64,000 nucleotides of DNA from Halomonas sp. (GTDB lineage: Bacteria > Pseudomonadota > Gammaproteobacteria > Pseudomonadales > Halomonadaceae). The DNA lies in NCBI RefSeq assembly GCF_029263665.1, contig NZ_JAJUFQ010000020.1, forward strand, positions 22,942 through 86,941, read 5' to 3'. Within the stretch, counting starts at the first letter, position 1, and the number at the start of each line of letters is the position of its first letter. The translations under genes were made by a program, and so were the position numbers. Below, in pieces: positions 26,170 to 33,757 of this stretch. The notes under the pieces were generated by a model that saw only the letters and a list, made by a program, of their open reading frames with translations, made no database searches and was not told where the DNA came from.

Positions 26170-27075
26170 TTATTTCGAATGAAGCCCCAGAGAATCGACA
26201 TCTAGGTCGAGCAGCATCGACCGGGCTGCCAAAGCATCGGCCATGAAAGTCATGAAGGCACGGACACGTGCCACCCGGCGCAAGTCAGGGTGCGTCAATA
26301 GCCACAGATCGGTGGCAAGCTCATGGATAGGCTCGCCAAACCGGCACAGTGATGGTTCGGCATCTGCCAGGTAGCAAGGCAATACCGCCAGCCCCTGGCC
26401 ATCCCGAACCGCTGCCAGCATGCCAAGCAAGGTATCGACGCGATAACAGCAACGCTCGGTAACACCGGCTCTCGTCATCCAGCGCTCCAGCGCGGCATAG
26501 CCGAGGTGGCGATCCGGGCCAACCCAGTCGGCATCATGGAAATCCTTGGCGGGTAGATCCCTTCGGCCATAGACCGCCTGGGCAATACGTCCGACCCGGC
26601 GCCCAACCAGGTGTTCCGGTGGTGAATCAGAAGGGCGAATCGCTACATCCGCATCACGCTGGGAAAGATTGAACAGCCGATTGGAAATCGCAACTTCCAG
26701 CGCAATATCCGGGTGCTCGGCACGAAAGTCCGCGAGACATGGCGACAATATCCCCATCATCAGCGTGTCCGTTGTCGTCACCCTTACGCTGCCGGAAAGA
26801 CGCAAATCACGCCCTGCAACACGCCGCTCTGCTGCGATGATCTCGGTTTCGACACGCGCCGCCACCGCCGACAGGTCCTCCCCTGCAGAAGTAGCCACAT
26901 ACCCCATCCTGGAACGTTCGAACAGCGCGACGCCCAAGCGGGCCTCAATCGCATTCAAGCGCCGGAATACCGTGGCATGACTGGTGTCGAGCCGACGTCC
27001 TGCTCCGGCCAGCGTCCCCGTTGAGACAATGGCCTGAATGATGCGCAAGTCGTCCCAACGCAGCTGTTCATTCAT
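26170..27075 (-). CDS. LysR-type transcriptional regulator
   Basis: 301 residues from the ATG at 27075 (the frame is open nine codons further up, but TGGAGTTTGC precedes this ATG). The winged helix-turn-helix occupies about 5-65 (QAIVSTGTLAGAGRRLDTSHATVFRRLNAIE is the recognition region, here named by its core GAGRRLDTSHATVFRRL), followed by a periplasmic-binding-protein-like effector domain with DVAIRPSD near 157-164. It resembles the subgroup with the S/T-HATVxRR helix. It is divergent from a quinone oxidoreductase gene, from which a repeat element separates it. Effector unknown. Confidence 0.88.
   Translation of the reverse strand: MNEQLRWDDLRIIQAIVSTGTLAGAGRRLDTSHATVFRRLNAIEARLGVALFERSRMGYVATSAGEDLSAVAARVETEIIAAERRVAGRDLRLSGSVRVTTTDTLMMGILSPCLADFRAEHPDIALEVAISNRLFNLSQRDADVAIRPSDSPPEHLVGRRVGRIAQAVYGRRDLPAKDFHDADWVGPDRHLGYAALERWMTRAGVTERCCYRVDTLLGMLAAVRDGQGLAVLPCYLADAEPSLCRFGEPIHELATDLWLLTHPDLRRVARVRAFMTFMADALAARSMLLDLDVDSLGLHSK
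26174..26200 (-). promoter_or_regulatory. Candidate ECF42-dependent promoter of the DGPF-sigma operon
   Basis: Read on the minus strand: TGTCGA (26200-26195), a 17-base spacer, then CGAA (26177-26174), 62 bases before the DGPF start. The spacer end and -10 read CTTCATTCGA, the same ten bases as in the element before the VOC gene at 28246-28272. The TGTCGA/CGA hexamers agree with what I recall of ECF42 promoters. It lies inside the LysR coding 3' end. Confidence 0.6.
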
Positions 27076-27147
27076 GCAAACTCCATTGGCATATCTATGC
27101 AATTCCCGTTCTTTACTGCACAGCTTAGCCTGTACTGACCATTCTCA

Positions 27148-27414
27148 GGGAACCACTAAATAAATCGACGAGCATACTCAAGCGGCTATGTTCGTTCCCG
27201 ACGAACCATCGCACTTCCCACATCCATGTGGGTCGCAAGGCGCCCGGAGCACAACAACTGGAGCCTATGGGGTATAGGTGAGGATGGTGAGCACCGCGCA
27301 CCAATTCGCCGGGAGCGAATTAGAACATCCTTCAGGATGGCCCGAAGGGTAGCCGCCATGGATGGCGGCTATAGCCCAGTGATTGAGTAGCGCAGACATT
27401 TATGCAGAGTTTCC
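27148..27414. mobile_element. MITE-like hairpin-rich repeat element
   Basis: Left end GGGAACCACTAAATAAAT ... TACTCAA (27148-27181) and right end, read inversely, GGAAACTCTGCATAAAT ... TACTCAA (27414-27381) are related. Between them six perfect hairpins follow one another: 27190-27206, 27217-27232, 27264-27278, 27303-27321, 27326-27339 and 27350-27371 (the last a 10-pair stem). No reading frame with protein character is seen. It looks like a non-autonomous element or a structured RNA. It separates the LysR gene from its divergent neighbour. Confidence 0.6.
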
Positions 27415-27430
27415 ATAGCGGAGTCATGTC

Positions 27431-28180
27431 ATGCAGGTTCTAATCGTGTTCTGCCATCCCGAGCCCCAATCCTTCAACGGCGCCCTGAGAGAGTTGGCAG
27501 TCTCCACCCTGGAAGATCTCGGCCATCAAGTGGAAGTATCGGACCTCTATGCCGAGAGCTTCGATCCTGTCGAGCATCCAGCACACTATCTACAACGCAT
27601 CGAGCCTGATCGTTTCCTGCCCCTGACCGAACAACGCCAGGCATTTCAGGCAGGCACTCTGCCCAGCGACGTACAACGCGAGCTCCAGCGTATCGAACGC
27701 GCCGATCTAGTGATTCTGCAGTTTCCGCTGTGGTGGCATGGACTGCCCGCCATGCTCAAGGGCTGGTTCGACCGTGTCATGGTCTATGGCGGCACCTATT
27801 CCGGCAGCATGCGTTACGACCGTGGCTATTTTTCTGGCAAGCGAGTGATGGCCTCTCTGACTGCCGGTTCACCGGCACCTGCTTTCACTCGTCATGGCCG
27901 CGGCGGCGACATGGCAACATTGCTGTGGCCTCTGCATTGCTCACTGTATTACCTAGGTATGACGGTGCTACCGCCGCATGTCATCTACGGTATACAGGGC
28001 AGTGGTGTCAGCTATCAGGACGAGAGCGAATTTCGCGCCCACCTGGAAGATGAGAAGGCAGGCTGGATACGCCGCCTGAAGCGGCTCGGCAGTGACGCCC
28101 CTATTCCTTTCAGTGGCTGGAGCGACTGGGATGAAGATGGTGTGCTCAATGCGGATCATCCATTGGCCTGGCGCCCTTGA
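27431..28180 (+). CDS. NAD(P)H:quinone oxidoreductase (flavodoxin-fold, NQO1/MdaB-like)
   Basis: 249 residues of the NQO1-type flavodoxin fold, expected to reduce quinones by two electrons with FAD or FMN in the cytoplasm. Seen: the N-terminal strand and phosphate loop VLIVFCHPEPQSFNGAL (3-19), LVILQFPLWWHGLPAMLKGWFDRV near 98-121 (key residues FPLWW, FDRV), and a GYFSGKRVMASLTAGSP segment. GGAGTCATGTC precedes the ATG. It is divergent from a LysR gene, a frequent regulator-target pair, but the hairpin element fills the shared region. Substrate not known. Confidence 0.87.
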   Translation: MQVLIVFCHPEPQSFNGALRELAVSTLEDLGHQVEVSDLYAESFDPVEHPAHYLQRIEPDRFLPLTEQRQAFQAGTLPSDVQRELQRIERADLVILQFPLWWHGLPAMLKGWFDRVMVYGGTYSGSMRYDRGYFSGKRVMASLTAGSPAPAFTRHGRGGDMATLLWPLHCSLYYLGMTVLPPHVIYGIQGSGVSYQDESEFRAHLEDEKAGWIRRLKRLGSDAPIPFSGWSDWDEDGVLNADHPLAWRP

Positions 28181-28245
28181 GCCAAGGAAGTCTGTGTTTC
28201 TCTGTAGACACGATTGAGCAATATCACAGGACGTGTTTCGAGTGT

Positions 28246-28272
28246 TGTCGAATCCACGCATCTTCATTCGAC
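28246..28272 (+). promoter_or_regulatory. Candidate ECF42-dependent promoter of the VOC gene
   Basis: TGTCGA (28246-28251), 17-base spacer, CGAC (28269-28272), 60 bases before the ATG at 28333. Aligned to the element before the DGPF gene it matches at 22 of 31 positions, including CTTCATTCGA across the -10. The -10 lies in the left arm of the palindrome at 28258-28295. Confidence 0.6.
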
Positions 28273-28295
28273 ATCATGATGTCGAATGAAGATGC
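28258..28295. terminator. Perfect 38-base palindrome between the quinone reductase and VOC genes
   Basis: Each arm is 19 bases (28258-28276 and 28277-28295, centre TCATGA) without a mismatch, followed by CCTTT. As RNA it would be a very stable hairpin and could end transcription of the quinone reductase gene, whose stop lies 78 bases before. It overlaps the -10 of the VOC promoter, so an operator role is equally possible. Confidence 0.65.
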
Positions 28296-28332
28296 CCTTT
28301 ACCTAATGTCATTTACCTCAGGAGAAAGACTC

Positions 28333-28752
28333 ATGTTGCTCAATGCCTACCTGACCTTCGATGGCAACTGTCGCGAAGCCTTCGAGTTCTACCAGCGCAC
28401 CCTCGGTGGCGAGATCGTTGCCATGCTCCCCTATTCAGAGGCCCCCGATGATGAACAGATATCCGTCGCTTCCCGGGAAATGATCATGCATGCCCGGTTG
28501 GTGGTCGATGGCCATGTCTTGATGGGGTCGGATGTCGCGCCTGAATGTCCTGCTCCCTTCGAAGGCATCAAAGGCATCAGCCTGACACTGGGCGTCGATA
28601 CCCCCGAAGAGGCTGAGCGACTGTTCCAGGCGCTATCCGACAACGCCACCATACAGATGCCGCTGGAAGAAACCTTCTGGGCCAAGCGCTTCGGTATGCT
28701 GACGGACCGTTTTGGCGTTGCCTGGATGGTCAACTGCGAGAAAGAGGCCTAG
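28333..28752 (+). CDS. VOC-family protein (PhnB/glyoxalase-like)
   Basis: 139 residues from the ATG at 28333, preceded by CAGGAGAAAGACTC. MLLNAYLTFDGNCREAFEFY and LGGEIVAMLPYSEAP near 25-39 mark the PhnB-type vicinal-oxygen-chelate fold, ending in DRFGVAWMVNCEKEA. PhnB-like VOC proteins have no settled reaction and often lack the metal ligands of true glyoxalases. Genes of this kind often occur in ECF42 neighbourhoods, and its upstream region contains an element like that before the DGPF-ECF42 operon 2 kb away. Confidence 0.87.
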   Translation: MLLNAYLTFDGNCREAFEFYQRTLGGEIVAMLPYSEAPDDEQISVASREMIMHARLVVDGHVLMGSDVAPECPAPFEGIKGISLTLGVDTPEEAERLFQALSDNATIQMPLEETFWAKRFGMLTDRFGVAWMVNCEKEA

Positions 28753-28813
28753 GGCCTGGCTGACAGGTGCCTACGCTCACCGACTTTCAAGACAAGCCCT
28801 GACCTCATGTTTC

Positions 28814-28837
28814 CAGCGCCTGGTGTTCCAGGCGCTG
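28814..28837. terminator. Hairpin between the convergent VOC and oxidoreductase genes
   Basis: A perfect 10-base-pair stem (28814-28823 with 28828-28837) and a TGTT loop. It lies between two convergent genes and could act for both, though neither strand has a clear T run. Confidence 0.5.
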
Positions 28838-28863
28838 AAAGCCACTGTCATTGCTGCGGTCTG

Positions 28864-29871
28864 TCACCAGCTCAGGCAAATCTTGCCGAAATGCTTGCCA
28901 GATTCCTGATGACGGAAGGCTGCAGCAATTTCTTCCAGAGCAAAGCGGCTATCAATGAGTGGTTTCATGCCACAGGCTTCGATGGCCTGGATCATTTCCA
29001 TCTGTTGACGCCGGCTGCCAACGATCAGCCCCTGCAAGCGCGCCTGCTTGGCCATCAGCTTGGCGGTAGGAATGTCTCCTTGCCGCCCTGTCAGTACACC
29101 TATCAGTGAAATATGCCCACCAATGCGCACTGCCTCGATGGACTGCGGCAAGGTTCCAGGGCCCCCCACCTCGACCACATGATCGACACCGACGCCCGCG
29201 GTGATTTCCTTTACCTTGCGCCCCCACTCGGGCTCCTGACGATAATGGATGACATGCTCGGCCCCCATGGCCTTGAGCCGCTCTAGTTTTTCCTCCGATG
29301 AAGACGTGCCGATCACACGCGCTCCCATCATCCTTGCGAACTGCAGAGCAAAGATCGAGACACCTCCCGTTCCCAGCACCAGCACCGTGTCTCCGGCCTT
29401 GAGCCCGCCATCAGCAACCAGGGCTCGCCATGCGGTCAGGCCCGCCGTGGTCAACGTGGCAGATTCCTCATGGGAATAGCCCTTGGGCTGATGCGTGAAC
29501 CAGGTCGCCGGGCGCACCACGCTTTCCAGAGCATAGCCATCGACGCCATCCCCCGGGGTAGTGGAAAAATCACCGACACGCGCAGGTCCTTCCAACCATG
29601 TTGGAAAGAATGTCGACACCACGGCATCGCCTACCGAAAAATCCGTCACGCCTGCACCCACTGCCTCGACGACCCCGGCTCCATCCGCCATCGGAATACG
29701 ACCATCCGCAGTGGGAATGGCACCAATGGCGACACCGTAGTCATGAAAATTGAGCGAGCTGGCATGCAGACGTACACGAATCTCGTCAGGCCTCGGCTCT
29801 CCCGGAGCCTCACGCTCTTCCACCACCAGATTATCGAGCCCGCCTGGGGCCTTGAGGGTCACGACTCTCAT
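28864..29871 (-). CDS. Zinc-independent alcohol dehydrogenase-like oxidoreductase (MDR family)
   Basis: 335 residues of the medium-chain dehydrogenase/reductase fold. The N-terminal GroES-like domain (about 1-120, LHASSLNFHDYGVAIG) lacks the catalytic-zinc Cys and GHE motif, so this is of the quinone-oxidoreductase/crotonyl-CoA-reductase-like side. The Rossmann motif VLGTGGVSIFALQFARMMGARVIGTSSS near 163-190 is followed by LKAMGAEHVIHY. It lies 26 bases after the MBL hydrolase gene and is probably co-transcribed. Substrate unknown; NADPH is suggested by GTSSSEEK. Confidence 0.87.
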   Translation of the reverse strand: MRVVTLKAPGGLDNLVVEEREAPGEPRPDEIRVRLHASSLNFHDYGVAIGAIPTADGRIPMADGAGVVEAVGAGVTDFSVGDAVVSTFFPTWLEGPARVGDFSTTPGDGVDGYALESVVRPATWFTHQPKGYSHEESATLTTAGLTAWRALVADGGLKAGDTVLVLGTGGVSIFALQFARMMGARVIGTSSSEEKLERLKAMGAEHVIHYRQEPEWGRKVKEITAGVGVDHVVEVGGPGTLPQSIEAVRIGGHISLIGVLTGRQGDIPTAKLMAKQARLQGLIVGSRRQQMEMIQAIEACGMKPLIDSRFALEEIAAAFRHQESGKHFGKICLSW

Positions 29872-29897
29872 TCTTCGTTTCTCCCTGAATGCCTATG

Positions 29898-30896
29898 TCA
29901 TTCACTGACAGGACCATACTCCACTGGTAACCAACGATAGCCCTCGCCATCACGAATCACATGACCGATGCCGGGGAACGGCATATGTGCCCCGGCCACC
30001 CAGTGCTGATCCTTCGCAGCCGCTGACAATACCGCCTGACGAGCGGCAATCGCCTGCTGCTGGTCGCTATCGAATTCGATGGCCACGCTGGGATCGGAAA
30101 ACTGCACCCCGTAACTGTGGACCACATCTCCCCATACCAGCATGTCTTCATCTTCGTCCTGGAACAGGAAACTGGTGTGCCCAGGAGTGTGTCCAGAAGT
30201 ATCCTGTGCCGACACACCGTCCATCAGTTCGTCTCCCGGCTGGAAGGTCTCAAGCTTCCCTGCCTGTTGATAGGGAGCGACAGCATTGCGGGCCATCTCA
30301 AAGAAGCCTTTAGCATCTTCAGGGGCGGCCGCCGCCTGCTCCTCGCTCAACCAGTAATCTGCATCCGCCTGGCTGACACGTAATTCAGCATTGGGATAGA
30401 TGGCATTGCCTTCACTGTCTGTCAGGCCACAGACATGATCCGGATGCAGGTGCGTCATCAAGATGGTATCGATATCTTCAGGCGTGTATCCGGAAGCGCG
30501 CAGATTGTCGGGCACATGCCCCAGGGTCGGCCCAAAGCACGCCGAAGACCCGGCATCCACCAGCACCAGGTGCTCCCCGGTGTGTACCAGGAAAGCATTG
30601 ACCGCCGTCTGCACACCGTTCTCGCTATCGATGAACAGGCTATCCAGACGCTCACGAATCTGCTGTTGATCGAGGCCGGACAGCAGCGCGGTATCAATAC
30701 CGACATAGCCGTCGTATAGCGCCGTGATCTCATCTCCACCGACCATCATGCGAAACCAGCCCGCGACCTGGTCATGACGCTGCTCAGGGGGTGCCGCACT
30801 GGCGACGGAGGCCGCCATCATTGACGACGTCACACAGCCAGCACTTATTGCCAGCAACAAGGAACGACAAGGCCTATCCATCAGAAGCTTGGTCAT
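29898..30896 (-). CDS. Exported MBL-fold metallo-hydrolase
   Basis: 332 residues: a signal peptide (about 1-35, ending SVASA), then a metallo-beta-lactamase fold with the dinuclear-zinc motif HLHPDH at 149-154, GHTPGHTSF near 236-244 (third His) and VWGDVVHS near 254-261 (bridging Asp), and a last His in GAHMPFPG. Similar proteins include exported AHL-lactonase-like enzymes and alkyl-sulfatase-distant hydrolases; the substrate cannot be fixed from sequence. It is first in a two-gene unit with the MDR oxidoreductase. Confidence 0.86.
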   Translation of the reverse strand: MTKLLMDRPCRSLLLAISAGCVTSSMMAASVASAAPPEQRHDQVAGWFRMMVGGDEITALYDGYVGIDTALLSGLDQQQIRERLDSLFIDSENGVQTAVNAFLVHTGEHLVLVDAGSSACFGPTLGHVPDNLRASGYTPEDIDTILMTHLHPDHVCGLTDSEGNAIYPNAELRVSQADADYWLSEEQAAAAPEDAKGFFEMARNAVAPYQQAGKLETFQPGDELMDGVSAQDTSGHTPGHTSFLFQDEDEDMLVWGDVVHSYGVQFSDPSVAIEFDSDQQQAIAARQAVLSAAAKDQHWVAGAHMPFPGIGHVIRDGEGYRWLPVEYGPVSE

Positions 30897-31171
30897 TGGA
30901 GGATCCCGTCCAGAGAATTCAGTGTCACCGAGAGAAGTGACATCATGAGAAACAGGTCACGCCATTTATTCCGCGTTTCCTTTATTCGCCTGCGAAGGGA
31001 TAGCACAGTTTTCCTGTTCTTGCCTGTCCTTCCCCCCTATCCAGGCAAGCTGCACAGGCATGGCACACGAAGCGGGTGAGATGGAACGGAGGCACCTCGC
31101 CAGCATCACCTATCAGGAAAACTGACCAAGAGACCAGTACACTCATCGCTTGGGCAATCAGAGAACATCAC

Positions 31172-32113
31172 ATGGATATTCCCCACCAACGGCTGGTCTA
31201 CTTCCAGGTGACAATCGAGGCGGGGTCTGTGCGTCAGGCCGCAACACGCCTGGATATCGCCCCTTCTGCCGTCAGCCGCCAGCTCGCGTTGATCGAGACA
31301 GCTCTCGGCGCTCCATTACTGGAGCGCTCACGCAATGGCGTGGTTCCGACGGCAGTGGGAGAAATGCTGCTGGCTTACTGCCGCAAACGCTCAGCCCTTG
31401 ATGACGCCTTCAGTGAAGAGCTTGATGCATACCAACGCTTGGAAACCGGTCACCTGTCACTGACCGTCGGCGAAGGCTTCGTCGGTGACTTGATCGATAC
31501 GCCGCTACGTACCTTTACCGAGAGTTATCGAGGCGTACGCCTCGATGTGAATACGGGAAGCACCAGTGAAATCATTGATGCCGTCGTCGAAGACGAGGCC
31601 CATATCGGGCTGATGTACCACGAGCGAGTCCACCCCAAGTTGCGCTTCTGGCACTCCAGCCGCCAGCCGCTGGTGGCGCTGATGTCCCCGACGCACCCAT
31701 TGACAGCAACAGGCGACACCTTGTCCCTGACCACGCTCAGCGAGCACCCTCTGGCGCTGTGGCGTACTGGCCATGGGGTTCGCCAACTGGTCGAGGAAGG
31801 CTTCCGGGAAGCCGGTCTTCGCCACCAGGTCAGCATGCAGACCAACTCACTTTCCGTGCTCAAGCATGCCGCCCGTTCCGAACTGACTCTCACGCTACTG
31901 CCCGCGTTCGCAGCAGCCAGGGAGCTGGAGGACGGCCTGCTCGTTGCCCGTAGCGTGGACTGTGAACGCTTTCTCCAGGCTCATGCCCATATCGTCACAC
32001 GAGTCGGTCGGCGCATGCCCAAGGCAGGGCTGCAACTGCTGCGTCACCTGGAACGCTGGATGCGCGCCTTCAACTCACGAACTGAAGCAGGCATCAACGC
32101 CACACACTCCTGA
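31172..32113 (+). CDS. LysR-type transcriptional regulator
   Basis: 313 residues from the ATG at 31172 (MDIPHQRLVYFQVTIEAGS); the frame is open upstream but without LysR character. The HTH runs from about 3 to 62 (RQAATRLDIAPSAVSRQLALIE), followed by an effector domain with GFVGDLIDTPLRTF near 97-110. It is divergent from the MBL gene and convergent with the aldehyde dehydrogenase gene, so its target could be either. The ribosome binding site is weak. Effector unknown. Confidence 0.88.
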   Translation: MDIPHQRLVYFQVTIEAGSVRQAATRLDIAPSAVSRQLALIETALGAPLLERSRNGVVPTAVGEMLLAYCRKRSALDDAFSEELDAYQRLETGHLSLTVGEGFVGDLIDTPLRTFTESYRGVRLDVNTGSTSEIIDAVVEDEAHIGLMYHERVHPKLRFWHSSRQPLVALMSPTHPLTATGDTLSLTTLSEHPLALWRTGHGVRQLVEEGFREAGLRHQVSMQTNSLSVLKHAARSELTLTLLPAFAAARELEDGLLVARSVDCERFLQAHAHIVTRVGRRMPKAGLQLLRHLERWMRAFNSRTEAGINATHS

Positions 32114-32128
32114 TCCGCTCAAACCTGC

Positions 32129-32151
32129 AGCCAGGTCAACCGAACCTGGCT
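32129..32151. terminator. Hairpin between convergent lysR and aldehyde dehydrogenase genes
   Basis: An 8-base-pair stem (AGCCAGGT 32129-32136 with ACCTGGCT 32144-32151), extended by CTG/CAG beyond one mismatch. Position between convergent genes suggests termination in both directions. Confidence 0.5.
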
Positions 32152-32164
32152 ACAGGACCACTCA

Positions 32165-33757
32165 TCAGCCTACGCCATTGCCATAACCCATGGCCACGCT
32201 GGCGGATGTCGCCGTTTCCACCCAGACACTCTGGGCAACCGTGTACTCCCTGAGTCCTTCGACGCCGCTGGAACGACCAAACCCACTCTCGCCAAAGCCA
32301 CCAAACGGTGACATGACATTGATCGCCTTGTAACTGTTGATCCATACCGTACCGGCACGCAGACGAGCAGCCACCCGGTGGGCGCGAGCGGGATCCTGAG
32401 TCCATACCGCCCCGGCCAGCCCAAAGCGAGTAGCATTTGCCAGGCGTACTGCCTCTTCCTCGCTATCGAATGGCATGACTACCACCACTGGACCAAAGAC
32501 TTCTTCCTGAGCAATGGCCATATCTTCGGTGACATCGGTAAGCACGGTCGGGGCCAGATAATAGCCAGTGGCCTCTGACGGCAGGGTCTCCGGACGCTTC
32601 CCGCCACACAGTACTCGTGCACCCTGCCGCTGCGCCGTCTCCAGCATTGAGGTAATGTGCTGATATTGCTTTGCGTTCTGCACCGGCCCCATCAGGGTGG
32701 CATCATCACCAGGCAGCCCGATCGTTATCTCTCCGGCCGCGCGTGCCAGACGCTTGCAGACCTCATCGAGGACTTCCCTCTGTACCAGCAACCGGGAGCC
32801 TGCCACACAACTCTGCCCCGCAGCGGCGAAAATGGCAGCTTGCGCACCAGCCACGGCGTCGTCGAGCCTGGCATCGGCGAAGATGATATTGGCAGACTTT
32901 CCCCCCAGCTCCAGCACACTCGGCACCAGACGCTCTGCCCCCGCCTGAGCGATACGGCGACCGCTCTCCGGCGAACCGACAAAGACCAGCTTGCTGATGC
33001 CAGGGTTGCCGGTCAACGCGGCCCCTGTGGTCGGTCCCACACCATTGACGATATTGATCAGTCCCCTGGGCAACCCACTACGCTCGAGCAGCATAGCAAT
33101 CACCACCGACGAGAAAGGGGTCATCTCAGAGGGCTTGAGCACCACTCCATTACCCGCCGCAATGGCCGGAGCCAGCTGCCAGCCGCAGGTGAACATCGGT
33201 GCATTCCAAGGCGTGATCTGGCCGACAACACCATAAGGTACAGGACGCACATAGTTGAGATGAGACGTAGGTACCGGAATCACTTCACCATGCTGCTTGT
33301 CGCACCAGCCGGCATAGTATTCGAACATCTCGCGGACCTTGTTGACCTCACCGCGACAGTCACGGATGGGCTTGCCCGCCACAACACTCTCCAGCCGTGC
33401 CAGCGTCTCCTCATACCCGAGTAACGCCCCAGCCGCAGCCATCATGCGTCGTCCACGCTCACTGGCTGTCAGCGCCATCCACTCCTGCTGGGCACGGGCT
33501 GCAGCTTCCACCGCCTGCTCGACCACCGCTCTCCCTGCATCACGATATGCGACAAGGGGAAGCCCCGTCACAGGATCGAGCAGCTCAATGGCCTCCCCCT
33601 GCCCGGCCACCAGTTCCCCATTGACCCAGTTGGTCAACGGCGTCTCCGCCTGCATTTCCAGTGCAGCCAATAGTTCGGAAACACGCGCTATTGCCTGGCG
33701 GTTAAGAGTATTGCTGTTAAGAACGTCGCTGTTAAGAACATCGCTGGGAGAATTCAT
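32165..33757 (-). CDS. NAD(P)-dependent aldehyde dehydrogenase
   Basis: 530 residues, ALDH superfamily. Catalytic residues are visible: Asn185 in TPWNAPM, Glu283 in LELGGKSAN and Cys317 in GQSCVAGSRL; PFGGFGESGFGRSSG closes the family pattern. It resembles betaine-aldehyde/gamma-aminobutyraldehyde-type ALDHs, but the substrate is open. The first 19 residues are unusual: SDVLN-SDVLN-SNTLN, encoded by three tandem 15-base units. The start overlaps the stop of the preceding dehydrogenase gene by four bases (ATGA), so the alcohol and aldehyde steps are coupled. Confidence 0.9.
   Translation of the reverse strand: MNSPSDVLNSDVLNSNTLNRQAIARVSELLAALEMQAETPLTNWVNGELVAGQGEAIELLDPVTGLPLVAYRDAGRAVVEQAVEAAARAQQEWMALTASERGRRMMAAAGALLGYEETLARLESVVAGKPIRDCRGEVNKVREMFEYYAGWCDKQHGEVIPVPTSHLNYVRPVPYGVVGQITPWNAPMFTCGWQLAPAIAAGNGVVLKPSEMTPFSSVVIAMLLERSGLPRGLINIVNGVGPTTGAALTGNPGISKLVFVGSPESGRRIAQAGAERLVPSVLELGGKSANIIFADARLDDAVAGAQAAIFAAAGQSCVAGSRLLVQREVLDEVCKRLARAAGEITIGLPGDDATLMGPVQNAKQYQHITSMLETAQRQGARVLCGGKRPETLPSEATGYYLAPTVLTDVTEDMAIAQEEVFGPVVVVMPFDSEEEAVRLANATRFGLAGAVWTQDPARAHRVAARLRAGTVWINSYKAINVMSPFGGFGESGFGRSSGVEGLREYTVAQSVWVETATSASVAMGYGNGVG
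33701..33745. repeat. Three tandem 15-base units inside the ALDH start region
   Basis: Units 33701-33715, 33716-33730 and 33731-33745 on the plus strand (GTTAAGAACRTCGCT form; the last two differ at one base). They encode the pentapeptide repeats at residues 5-19 of the aldehyde dehydrogenase. Confidence 0.85.
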
